Positions 1 to 6,636 of a DNA stretch of 9,383 bases are shown piece by piece. Numbering within the stretch: the first letter of the stretch is position 1; every line of letters starts with the position of its first letter. Position numbers and translations under genes: made by a program. The notes under the pieces were generated by a model. The model searched no databases, was not told the origin of the DNA, and saw nothing but the letters and a program-made list of their open reading frames with translations. The stretch comes from Pseudomonadaceae bacterium UBA5811 (lineage in GTDB: Bacteria > Pseudomonadota > Gammaproteobacteria > Pseudomonadales > Pseudomonadaceae). The DNA lies in assembly GCA_002417905.1 (NCBI GenBank), contig DIDB01000191.1:1-9383 (forward strand), written 5' to 3'.

Positions 1-462
1 CGGGTCGAGGGGAGCGCCACTGGACTGTCCCGACGCCACCAGCGCCCCGCCCGGACAAGGCCGGGTCCTGGCCACCCGGGCCCGATCCTCTGCGCGGACA
101 AAAGGCGGCAGCACATCGTCCCCGCCCCACCCCGGGTTGCCCAGCGCCCGCCAGTGGTCATAGTCGGCGGGCTGACCCCGGATATACAGCAGACCATTGA
201 TGGCCGAGGAGCCCCCCAGTACCCTGCCCCGCGGCCAGAGGATGGTCCGGTTTCCCGTACCGGGTTCCGGCTCGGTCTGGAACAGCCAGTTACCTCTGGG
301 ATGGGCCCGGTTCCAGACATAACCGACCGGGATATGGAACGACGGATGCCGGCCCGCCCCGCCAGCCTCCAGCAGGGCGACCTGGTAACGCCCATCCGCA
401 CTCAGACGGTTGGCCAGCACACAGCCGGCACTGCCACCGCCGACAATGATGTAATCGTACAT
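1..462 (-). CDS. GMC-family FAD-dependent oxidoreductase (choline/alcohol dehydrogenase-like), N-terminal part
   Basis: The first 154 residues of a flavoprotein; the gene runs off the left edge (family members are about 530-560 residues). It opens with the Rossmann FAD-binding motif GGGSAGCVLANRLS (residues 8-21), followed by the acidic strand end LLEAGG and the GMC signature around residues 79-104 (GRVLGGSSAINGLLYIRG, then DYDHW). Family members oxidise primary alcohols, often to aldehydes, with FAD as cofactor; the exact substrate cannot be read from this part. I start it at the ATG at 462, which has GGAGGAG nine bases upstream and gives the usual MYDYIIVGGG opening. An in-frame ATG at 480 overlaps the stop of the upstream gene as TGATG and would add six residues. 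It follows the MetQ-like gene in a probable operon. Beyond about residue 120 the match weakens, and the -1 frame resembles the family better, so a frameshift near the edge is possible. Confidence 0.9.
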   Translation of the reverse strand, partial: MYDYIIVGGGSAGCVLANRLSADGRYQVALLEAGGAGRHPSFHIPVGYVWNRAHPRGNWLFQTEPEPGTGNRTILWPRGRVLGGSSAINGLLYIRGQPADYDHWRALGNPGWGGDDVLPPFVRAEDRARVARTRPCPGGALVASGQSSGAPLDP

Positions 463-471
463 GGGTGCAGT

Positions 472-478
472 CTCCTCC
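472..478 (-). promoter_or_regulatory. Ribosome binding site of the GMC oxidoreductase
   Basis: GGAGGAG on the minus strand, nine bases before the ATG at 462. It lies at and just beyond the stop of the preceding gene and supports the 462 start over the overlapping ATG at 480, which would place the Shine-Dalgarno inside the coding region. Confidence 0.6.
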
Positions 479-479
479 A

Positions 480-1286
480 TCACGGCTGCTCCCAGACCCG
501 TACATACAAATCGTCATACTGCCGGTCCAGGGCAGCCCGCACGACCGGTGACTGCTGATAGATCCGGACAAAACGGGCCAGCCGGGGATCACTGCGGCTT
601 TCCGGCCGGATGACAAACCTGATGCCATAACGCCGACTTTCTGTAACCGGCTCCCAGAACAGGGCCTGGTGCGGATCAAGGGTTCCAGCGGCAATCAGGA
701 AGTGGGCAAACTCCTGGGCCAGATCCACATCATCAACGGCCAGTGGCAGCTGGTGAAAATCAACTTCCAGGATCACCAGCTTTTTGGGATTGTCCACGAC
801 ATCTGCAAGACTGGCGTTTTCTGCTGTTCCTTCACGCAGGCGGATCAGGCCCGCCTGCTGCAGCAGGCGCAGGCCTCGCCCAAAATTGACCGGATCGCCA
901 GCCAGGGCCACCCGGGCACCCACCGGCAAATCAGCCAGCCGGCCGTATTTTTTGGAATAAAGCCCCGTACGGCCGTAAATCCCCTCCGCATAGGGCAGCA
1001 GATCCAGATGCCGCTCCCGGTTTACCATATCCAGAAACAGGGCATGCTGAAAATAATTGGCATCAATCTCGCCACTGGCCAAAGTCAGATTGGGTGCCAC
1101 CGGATCATTGAACTCGATGACGTCAACCGCCAGCCCCTGTTTGCCCGCCTCTGCCGCTGCCACTTCCAGAGGTCCGAAAAAGCTGGCATTGGTTCCCACC
1201 TTGAGCGGCGGTTCACCCGCCAGGGCCCAGCCTGTGCCCGCGAGCAGCCCGGCCAGTAGCCGGGCGGTCCATAACAGATAACGCAT
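480..1286 (-). CDS. MetQ/NlpA-family ABC transporter substrate-binding protein, without lipobox
   Basis: A 268-residue periplasmic binding protein of the NlpA/MetQ (D-methionine-binding) family. Family hallmarks are KVGTNASFFGPLE near residues 29-41, EFNDPVAPNLTLASGEIDAN around 58-77 followed by YFQHALFLD, and the IYGRTGLYSKK and GDPVNFGRGL blocks (103-113, 130-139). The N-terminus is a signal peptide (basic MRYLLWTAR, hydrophobic core, ALA-GE cleavage near residue 23) with no lipobox cysteine, whereas classical MetQ is a lipoprotein, so this one is predicted to be soluble in the periplasm. ATG 1286 has GGAG five bases upstream. The gene lies 20 bases after the aldehyde dehydrogenase and just ahead of the GMC gene. 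No MetN or MetI is present here, so its transporter is unknown. It may bind methionine, its derivatives or another small sulfur compound; the ligand is inferred from the family only. Confidence 0.9.
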   Translation of the reverse strand: MRYLLWTARLLAGLLAGTGWALAGEPPLKVGTNASFFGPLEVAAAEAGKQGLAVDVIEFNDPVAPNLTLASGEIDANYFQHALFLDMVNRERHLDLLPYAEGIYGRTGLYSKKYGRLADLPVGARVALAGDPVNFGRGLRLLQQAGLIRLREGTAENASLADVVDNPKKLVILEVDFHQLPLAVDDVDLAQEFAHFLIAAGTLDPHQALFWEPVTESRRYGIRFVIRPESRSDPRLARFVRIYQQSPVVRAALDRQYDDLYVRVWEQP

Positions 1287-1306
1287 AAGATCTCCTTGAG
1301 TAATAC

Positions 1307-2749
1307 TCAGGCCCAGGCCTGACTGACTGTCCGGCTATACAGATATTCTTCAATGGCTTCCGGCCCGCCCTCCCGGCCAAAACCAGAATCCCGGATGCCT
1401 CCAAATGGCAGTTCTGGCCAAGCCAGACTGGTCTGATTCAGTGCCAGCAGGCCGCTGACAATACCCTCGCGAAAGGCCCGCAGCCGGGACCCGGAACAGC
1501 TATAGGCATAAGCCGCCAGCCCATAGGCCAGACGGTTGGCCTCAGTGATGGCCTCGTCGTCCTCATCAAAGGGCAGGAACAGGGCAACAGGACCAAACGG
1601 CTCCTCCTGCATCAGCCGGGCACTGACCGGCAGCCGGCTCAGCACGGTGGGTGCAAAAAAATAGCCGGGGCCAGCACAGGGGCTGCCGCCCAGATGCAGC
1701 TCGCCTCCCTGCTGCCGGGCATCATCCAGCAGGGCTGTCAGCGCCAGCTGCCGCCGCTCATGGGCCAGGGGGCCCATCTGCACACCCGCTTCCAGCCCGT
1801 TTCCGACTTTCAGGGCGGCAGCCAGCCCGACAAAACGCTCAATAGCCTCCTGAAAGCGCTGACGCTGTACCAGAAACCGGGTCGGAGCAATACAGACCTG
1901 ACCGGCATTGCGAAACTTCAGGGCCGCCAGCTGGGGTAATGCCACCGCCAGATCAGCATCCCCGGCCAGAATGACCGGAGCATGGCCACCCAGCTCCAGA
2001 GTCAGTGGTTTCAGGTGCTGCCCGGCCAGACTGGCCAGCTGGCGCCCCACTTCCGTGGAGCCGGTAAAAGACACCTTGCGGATCAGTGGATGACTGATCA
2101 GATAACGGGAAATTTCGGCCGGATCACCAAACAGCAGCCCCATAACTCCATCAGGAACTCCGGCATCGGCAAAGGCCTGGATCAGGGCAGCCGCCGCAGA
2201 AGGCGCTTCCTCAGGACCCTTGATAACGACAGAGCAACCGGCCACCAGAGCAGGTGCCAGTTTGCGCACGATCTGGCTGACCGGAAAATTCCACGGCGTA
2301 AAAGCCGCTACCGGCCCCAGAGGCTCCCGGAGGACCAGGGACTGCACGCCGGCCTCCCGGAATGGAACCAGCCGGCCATAGATACGGGTAGCCTCTCCGG
2401 CAAACCACTCGATCAGCCTGGCACTGGCCAGCAGCTCATCACGGGCTTCAGCCAGCGGTTTTCCCTGCTCACCAGTCAGGCAGGGAGCAATTTGCCCGGC
2501 CCGCTCCCGCAACAGCCAGGCCGCTTCCCGCAGCACGCTCTCCCGCTGGCTGGCCGGAGTGGCCTTCCAGCGCTGGAAACCCTCTGCAGCAGCGGTTACT
2601 GCCAGGGCCAGCTCGGCCGGGCCCGCAACAGCCACCTCACCGGCCCGGGCACCAGTGGCCGGATTGATGACCGGCAGAGTCCGGCCATCAGCAGCGGCCT
2701 GCCATTGTCCGTTCAGGTAAAGCCGGACCACTGAAAAATTGACAGACAC
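1307..2749 (-). CDS. NAD(P)+-dependent aldehyde dehydrogenase, succinate-semialdehyde dehydrogenase (GabD) subgroup
   Basis: A complete 480-residue aldehyde dehydrogenase that oxidises an aldehyde to the acid in the cytoplasm. Visible in order: oxyanion-hole Asn154 in TPWNFP, Lys177 in VVIKG, SFTGSTEVG (227-235) at the cofactor site, general base Glu252 in LELGG, catalytic Cys286 in FRNAGQVC, and EEPFGP (382-387). The overall sequence aligns with E. coli GabD (482 residues) nearly end to end. Arg162 and Arg280 correspond to the two arginines that hold the carboxylate in human SSADH, but the partnering serine near the C-terminus is replaced (AWPELPFGG). The second cysteine of the SSADH CxC redox pair is Ala288. 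I start at GTG 2749, which has AGGAGGT just upstream; an ATG at 2779 would overlap the preceding gene by 20 bases. The position in a dioxygenase/transporter cluster suggests that it removes the aldehyde released by the dioxygenase. Substrate unproven. Confidence 0.92.
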   Translation of the reverse strand: MSVNFSVVRLYLNGQWQAAADGRTLPVINPATGARAGEVAVAGPAELALAVTAAAEGFQRWKATPASQRESVLREAAWLLRERAGQIAPCLTGEQGKPLAEARDELLASARLIEWFAGEATRIYGRLVPFREAGVQSLVLREPLGPVAAFTPWNFPVSQIVRKLAPALVAGCSVVIKGPEEAPSAAAALIQAFADAGVPDGVMGLLFGDPAEISRYLISHPLIRKVSFTGSTEVGRQLASLAGQHLKPLTLELGGHAPVILAGDADLAVALPQLAALKFRNAGQVCIAPTRFLVQRQRFQEAIERFVGLAAALKVGNGLEAGVQMGPLAHERRQLALTALLDDARQQGGELHLGGSPCAGPGYFFAPTVLSRLPVSARLMQEEPFGPVALFLPFDEDDEAITEANRLAYGLAAYAYSCSGSRLRAFREGIVSGLLALNQTSLAWPELPFGGIRDSGFGREGGPEAIEEYLYSRTVSQAWA

Positions 2750-2753
2750 CCGT

Positions 2754-2760
2754 ACCTCCT
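2754..2760 (-). promoter_or_regulatory. Ribosome binding site that sets a GTG start for the aldehyde dehydrogenase
   Basis: AGGAGGT on the minus strand directly after the stop codon of the substrate-binding protein gene, with five bases between GGAGG and GTG 2749. No comparable site precedes the upstream ATG at 2779, so the GTG is the better start. The arrangement implies translational linkage with the upstream gene. Confidence 0.6.
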
Positions 2761-3767
2761 CAGCTACCCGGCCGGGCATAGGCTTCCCTGAAAAAATAAT
2801 CCTTCCAGGAAGCCGCCCGGTGTTTCAGGATCCCCAGCTCATACAGCTGGCTGGCATACACCTGGGTGCGCTGCGGGCTGATGGTGAAGTCAATTTCCGG
2901 ATCCTCCACAATCCGGCGGACAAAGCCCAAGGGCAGCCTGGAGTGCTGTACCCGGAGATAGGTTTCTGCCGCTTCCGGCCTGTGAGCCCTGATCCAGCTT
3001 TCTGCCTCGGCCAGCGCCTCATACAGGGCAGCACAAGTTTGCGGATTGCTGTCGTGAAACGCTTGCGTGGCATACAGCAGGTTGAAGGTAGCCGGGCCGC
3101 CCATAATGTCGTAGGAGCTGATGACCTTGTGCACACCTGCATTGCCCAGCTCCTGATACTGGAACGGCGGGCTGGAAAAGTGCGCCGTCACCTCCGTAGC
3201 TCCCGAGACCAGTTCTGCCGTGGCATCCGGATGGGGCAGGCTGACCGAAATATGGTCGAAATGGCGGAAGTCCTGGCGACCAAACAGTCTGGCGGCCTCA
3301 ATCTGCAGGACCCGGGACTGGAAGCCCACTCCGGCTGCCGGAACGGCAATCCGGTCCTGCGCCGTGAAGTCCCGGAGCGTTCTGACCTCTGGCCGGTTGC
3401 TCAGCAGGTAGTTTGGCAAAGACCCCAAGGCGGCCAGCGCCCGGACATTCTGCTGGCCCAGGGTCCGGTCCCAGATGGCCAGCATGGGAGGAGCCCCTGC
3501 TGAAACCACATCCAGCGCTCCGGACAGCAATGCCTCGTTCATCGCGGTGGCTCCGGAAATGCTGTGCCATTCAACGGTTATGTCCAGCCCCCGTGCCCGG
3601 CCATGCTTTTCAATCAGTTGCTGGTCCCGGACCACATCCAGAAGCAGGTAGCCAATCCCGAACTGCCGGGCAATCCGCAGATGCCCCTCTGCATGGACTA
3701 CAGAAGCCAGCAGCAGTGCAGACAGCCCCAGTGCACCCATCAGTAACCGGTAAAAATTCAGTGTCAT
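2760..3767 (-). CDS. ABC transporter substrate-binding protein, SsuA/TauA (NMT1-like) family, downstream paralogue
   Basis: A 335-residue periplasmic binding protein. It has a Sec signal peptide (residues 1-26, core LLMGALGLSALLLASVV, cleavage after VHA) and no lipobox. The mature part has the SsuA/TauA layout: LRIARQFGIGYLLLDVVRD, then MNEALLSGALDVVSAG (ligand-cleft region), WDRTLGQQNVRAL, LPNYLLSN and DRIAVPAAGVG. By eye, about half its residues match the other binding protein of this cluster (5568-6602), including the C-terminal SWKDYFF block, so the two arose by duplication. It probably delivers a sulfonate, alkyl sulfate or related organic anion to the permease encoded just upstream. ATG 3767 has GGAG six bases upstream. 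A strong hairpin (3787-3809) lies between permease and this gene. Its stop overlaps the ribosome binding site of the aldehyde dehydrogenase. Family assignment is firm; ligand is not. Confidence 0.9.
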   Translation of the reverse strand: MTLNFYRLLMGALGLSALLLASVVHAEGHLRIARQFGIGYLLLDVVRDQQLIEKHGRARGLDITVEWHSISGATAMNEALLSGALDVVSAGAPPMLAIWDRTLGQQNVRALAALGSLPNYLLSNRPEVRTLRDFTAQDRIAVPAAGVGFQSRVLQIEAARLFGRQDFRHFDHISVSLPHPDATAELVSGATEVTAHFSSPPFQYQELGNAGVHKVISSYDIMGGPATFNLLYATQAFHDSNPQTCAALYEALAEAESWIRAHRPEAAETYLRVQHSRLPLGFVRRIVEDPEIDFTISPQRTQVYASQLYELGILKHRAASWKDYFFREAYARPGS

Positions 3768-3786
3768 AGGCTGCTCCAGAATCAGG

Positions 3787-3809
3787 GGCAGCCTTACAAA
3801 AAGGCTGCC
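3787..3809 (-). repeat. Perfect 9-bp inverted repeat (hairpin) between permease and binding-protein genes
   Basis: Arms GGCAGCCTT (3787-3795) and AAGGCTGCC (3801-3809) around a five-base loop, in the 97-base gap between permease and binding-protein genes. There is no T-run after it on either strand, so it is not a classical intrinsic terminator. Its end is about ten bases from the GGAG of the downstream gene. A role in mRNA processing or 5' stabilisation, giving the binding protein more message than the permease, is the likeliest reading (inference). Confidence 0.6.
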
Positions 3810-3863
3810 AAGTTTATGAAAAACGCCGGTCCAACCATCTGGTCTCGACCCACGAGTCCGTAT

Positions 3864-4730
3864 TTAGCGCTGCATGCCCCAGCGCCGCAGGGTATAACGC
3901 TCCAGCTGGCCAAAAATCAGGTTTTCCATGACCAGGCCAATCAGGATGACCATCACCAGTCCGGCAAACACCCGGTCGGTATACAGCTCGTTGCGGTTCT
4001 GAAAGATGTACCAACCCAGCCCGCCCTTACCGGACGAAGCGCCAAACACCAGCTCGGCGGCAATCAGGGTCCGCCAGGCAAAGGCCCAGCTGATCCGCAG
4101 ACCAGAAAAAATGGCAGGCAGCGCTGACGGAACCAGGATCAGCGCAATAAAACGCAGCCCCTGCAGCCCATAGTTGTGTCCGACCATGCGCTGGGTGTCC
4201 GGCACCCCCTGGAATCCGGCGTAGGTATTCAGCGCCATGGACCAGATCACCGAGTACACCAGCACAAACAGCAGACTGAACTCACCCAGCCCGAACCAGA
4301 GCAGAGACAGGGGTAACAGGGCCACTGCCGGCAGCGGGTTGAACATGGCGGTCAGCGTGGACAGCAGGTCACGTCCCAGCCGGGAACTGATTGCCAGACT
4401 GGTCATGACAAACGCCAAGGCAATACCCAGCAGGTAGCCTTTTAACAGCATATCCAGCGAAATGGCTGCCCTAACCAGCAGCTCCCCACTCCATACGCCA
4501 TCGGCCAGGGCGCTGGCCACCCGGAAAAAACCGGGCAGCAGCAGATCATTATCCTGGTAACGGGCACCCAGCTCCCAAACCCCCGCCAGAACCAGCAAAA
4601 TCAGCAGGCGCCGCAACCATGCCTGCAACCAGAGGCGCTGCAGCAGGGACAGTTCCCTGGCCACAGGCCGCTCCGTCAGTGGAGGTAGTTTCATCTCATA
4701 TTCCGGCCGGACTGTCACATTCAGGGCCAT
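3864..4730 (-). CDS. ABC transporter permease, SsuC/TauC-type (BPD_transp_1)
   Basis: A 288-residue inner-membrane permease. Hydrophobic segments lie near residues 41-57, 96-114, 133-168 (probably two helices), 192-222 and 255-274, consistent with the usual six-helix fold. The cytoplasmic coupling (EAA-type) loop is seen around residues 170-212 (NTYAGFQGVPDTQRMVG, then LVPSALPAIFSGLR) and is followed by the family block AFAWRTLIAAEL. The GLGWYIF motif at 237-243 is typical of sulfonate, nitrate and taurine permeases. It should dimerise and pair with the ATPase encoded immediately upstream. ATG 4730 has GAGGAG seven bases upstream, overlapping the end of the ATPase gene; the gap is only 11 bases. 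The EAA loop has GHNYG where relatives usually show an alanine-rich AxxxG stretch, a minor oddity. Function as an organosulfur importer is inferred from family and neighbours. Confidence 0.93.
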   Translation of the reverse strand: MALNVTVRPEYEMKLPPLTERPVARELSLLQRLWLQAWLRRLLILLVLAGVWELGARYQDNDLLLPGFFRVASALADGVWSGELLVRAAISLDMLLKGYLLGIALAFVMTSLAISSRLGRDLLSTLTAMFNPLPAVALLPLSLLWFGLGEFSLLFVLVYSVIWSMALNTYAGFQGVPDTQRMVGHNYGLQGLRFIALILVPSALPAIFSGLRISWAFAWRTLIAAELVFGASSGKGGLGWYIFQNRNELYTDRVFAGLVMVILIGLVMENLIFGQLERYTLRRWGMQR

Positions 4731-4741
4731 GGCAAAACTCC

Positions 4742-5566
4742 TCAGGCGATATGACGCTCAGCGGCCGGCACATCACCCTCTGCCGGTCCGTCCGTATCAA
4801 ACAGCAGCCGGTGGATGCGCCCGGCGGCTTGCTGGAAAGCCGGCCCCTGCTCGCCCTGCAGACCAAAGGCATGGCTGTGCACCTCAGCTCTGACCCGTCC
4901 AGGATGGGGGGATAGCAGCAGAATACGGTTGCCTACCAGAAGAGCTTCCTCAATGGAGTGGGTCACGAACAGCAGCGTGAATTTCGATTCACTCCAGAGC
5001 TGCAGCAGCTCCTCCTGCATCTTGCGGCGGGTCAGGGCATCCAGGGCGGCAAAGGGCTCATCCATCAGCAGGACCCTGGGCTGCATGGCCAGCGCCCGGG
5101 CAATGGCCACCCGCGCTTTCATGCCACCTGACAGGGTATGCGGGTAGGCATCGGCAAACCGGTCAAGACCAACCCGGGCCAGAAAATGCATGGCTTGCTG
5201 CCCGGCTTCCGTCTTGCCCAGCTGCCGGGACACCTGCAGGGGAAACATGATGTTCTGCCTGACCGTTTTCCAAGGCAGCAGCTGGTCAAACTCCTGGAAA
5301 ACCACGACCCGGTCTGGCCCGGCTCCCTGCAATGGCTGGCCCGCCAGCAGAATTTGGCCTTCACTGGGCCGGACAAAGCCGGCCACGGCTTTCAGCAGGG
5401 TAGATTTTCCGCAACCGGAAGGCCCCAGCAGGACAAAGCGGTCCCCCGGATCTACTGCAAAACTGACCTGATGGGTGGCCCGGACAAGGTGCCGGTCGGT
5501 CTGGTAATCCAGCGAAACCTGCTGCACCTGCAAAAGCGGCTGAAAAACAGGGGAAATCAGATTCAT
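4742..5566 (-). CDS. ABC transporter ATP-binding protein, SsuB/TauB-type
   Basis: A 274-residue ATPase that powers import through the adjacent permease. All motifs are intact: Walker A GPSGCGKST (48-56), Q-loop VFQEFDQLLPWKT (Gln91), signature LSGGMKAR (145-152), Walker B VLLMDEP (165-171, Glu170), D-loop AALDALTR and H-loop VTHS (His203). FQEFDQLLPWKTV is the characteristic Q-loop of the nitrate/sulfonate/taurine subfamily. The C-terminal tail after about residue 225 is short and has no recognisable regulatory domain. I start at ATG 5566, which has GGGAG five bases upstream and follows the stop of the binding-protein gene by one base (TGAcATG). A TTG at 5584 would overlap that gene. The tight spacing indicates translational coupling. 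Confidence 0.95.
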   Translation of the reverse strand: MNLISPVFQPLLQVQQVSLDYQTDRHLVRATHQVSFAVDPGDRFVLLGPSGCGKSTLLKAVAGFVRPSEGQILLAGQPLQGAGPDRVVVFQEFDQLLPWKTVRQNIMFPLQVSRQLGKTEAGQQAMHFLARVGLDRFADAYPHTLSGGMKARVAIARALAMQPRVLLMDEPFAALDALTRRKMQEELLQLWSESKFTLLFVTHSIEEALLVGNRILLLSPHPGRVRAEVHSHAFGLQGEQGPAFQQAAGRIHRLLFDTDGPAEGDVPAAERHIA

Positions 5567-5567
5567 G

Positions 5568-6602
5568 TCAGCTCCCGTCTGCAATGCGTGGGTCGGTGAA
5601 AAAATAATCCTGCCAGGAGTGGGGCCGGTTTTTCAGGACGCCGGTCCTGGACAGAAAATCAGCCAGTGGCCAGGTATTACGCGGAACGATGCTGAACTCA
5701 ATGCGTGGATCATCCAGTACCGCTTTCAGCAGCACCGGATCGGTTTCCGGACCCGCAGCCCGTCGATAGATCCTGGCCGCCGCCGCCCGGTCGGACTGGG
5801 CTAGGCGGGCAGCCTCCTCCAGTGCGGCCAGAAAGACCTGACAGACGGCAGGATGCTCCTGGCGAAACCGCTCCGTGGCATACAGCAGGGCCGGCGAGTT
5901 GGGCCCCAGCAGGTCATAACTGTCCAGGACGACATGGACAGCCGGATTCTGCAGCTCCTGGTTCTGAAACGGTGGTACGGAAAAATGCCCGTTCAGCTCT
6001 GTACCGCCGCTGACCAGGGCAGCTGCCGCTTCCGGGTGCGGTACCGCCACCGTATACGGATCCAGCCGGCTCGCTGCCTGGTCGCCCCATGCCCGGGCGG
6101 CCGCATACTGCAGCAGCCTGGCCTGGACTGAAACGCCCACGGCCGGCAGCGCAATACGGTCAGCCGGCCCCAGATCGGCAATACTCCTGACCCTGGGGTT
6201 GCTGCTCAGCAGGTAATAGGGAAACAGCCCCAGTGATGCCAGAGCCCGTACATTGCGCCGCCCCAGGGTACGGTCCCAGACGGTCAGCAGCGGACCAATG
6301 CCGGCACCGGCAATATCAATGCTCCCGGACAGCAGGGCATCATTCATGGCGGGCCCGCCCGACAGGCGCACCCAGTCCACCCGGATCTCCAGTCCCGCCG
6401 CACGACCCTGTTTTTCAATCAGCTGCTGGTCACGGACAATATCCAGCAGCAGGTAAACAATACCGTGCTGCTCGGCAATCCGCAGTGTTTCGGCTGCCTG
6501 TCCCGGCAAAGGCAGCAGGGTAGCCAGCAGACTGGAGCACAGGCCAAGGCAGGCCACCATACGCCACAGGCTGGCAACCGGCCCGATCAGTTGCAAAGAC
6601 AT
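5568..6602 (-). CDS. ABC transporter substrate-binding protein, SsuA/TauA (NMT1-like) family, upstream paralogue
   Basis: A 344-residue periplasmic binding protein paralogous to the one at 2760-3767. The N-terminus is a long signal peptide (hydrophobic core from about residue 15, cleavage likely near GQA-AE at 35-37) with cysteines but no proper lipobox. Shared landmarks are LRIAEQHGIVYLLLDIVRD, MNDALLSGSIDIAGAG, WDRTLGRRNVRALASLG, YYLLSS, DRIALPAVGVS and the C-terminal SWQDYFF. Cleft positions differ from the paralogue (LSGGPAMN and GIGPLLTVWD here; ISGATAMN and GAPPMLAIWD there), which suggests different ligand preference. I start at ATG 6602, with GGGAG five bases upstream; an in-frame ATG at 6653 would overlap the dioxygenase gene and lacks a signal-peptide-like start. 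It lies 34 bases after the dioxygenase gene and one base before the ATPase gene. Likely ligand: a sulfonate or other organosulfur anion (inference). Confidence 0.9.
   Translation of the reverse strand: MSLQLIGPVASLWRMVACLGLCSSLLATLLPLPGQAAETLRIAEQHGIVYLLLDIVRDQQLIEKQGRAAGLEIRVDWVRLSGGPAMNDALLSGSIDIAGAGIGPLLTVWDRTLGRRNVRALASLGLFPYYLLSSNPRVRSIADLGPADRIALPAVGVSVQARLLQYAAARAWGDQAASRLDPYTVAVPHPEAAAALVSGGTELNGHFSVPPFQNQELQNPAVHVVLDSYDLLGPNSPALLYATERFRQEHPAVCQVFLAALEEAARLAQSDRAAAARIYRRAAGPETDPVLLKAVLDDPRIEFSIVPRNTWPLADFLSRTGVLKNRPHSWQDYFFTDPRIADGS
5572..5576 (-). promoter_or_regulatory. Ribosome binding site of the ABC ATPase
   Basis: GGGAG on the minus strand, five bases before ATG 5566 and within the last codons of the binding-protein gene. 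It supports ATG 5566 over the upstream in-frame TTG at 5584. Confidence 0.5.
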
Positions 6603-6607
6603 GAATT

Positions 6608-6612
6608 CTCCC
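6608..6612 (-). promoter_or_regulatory. Ribosome binding site of the upstream substrate-binding protein
   Basis: GGGAG on the minus strand, five bases before ATG 6602. It supports the 344-residue form, which begins just ahead of a normal signal peptide, over the longer form from 6653. Confidence 0.5.
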
Positions 6613-6636
6613 GCGAAAGCCTGATCTGAACAGGAC

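Noticed and set aside
669..1259. Plus-strand open frames opposite the MetQ-like gene
   Set aside because: Shadow of a clearly conserved family protein; no ribosome binding site or domain evidence.
2739..3503. Plus-strand open frame of 254 codons opposite the second binding protein
   Set aside because: Antisense shadow of a gene with signal peptide and family motifs; the translation looks compositionally random and resembles nothing I know.
3787..3809. Intrinsic terminator inside the transporter operon
   Set aside because: The stem is good, but neither strand has a T-run immediately after it, and the downstream gene has no obvious promoter of its own.
2789..5618. Nucleotide repeat TGAAAAAATAATCCT at 2789 and 5597 as a mobile-element or recombination repeat
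   Set aside because: Both copies encode the conserved C-terminal DYFF block of the paralogous binding proteins, so gene duplication explains the identity.
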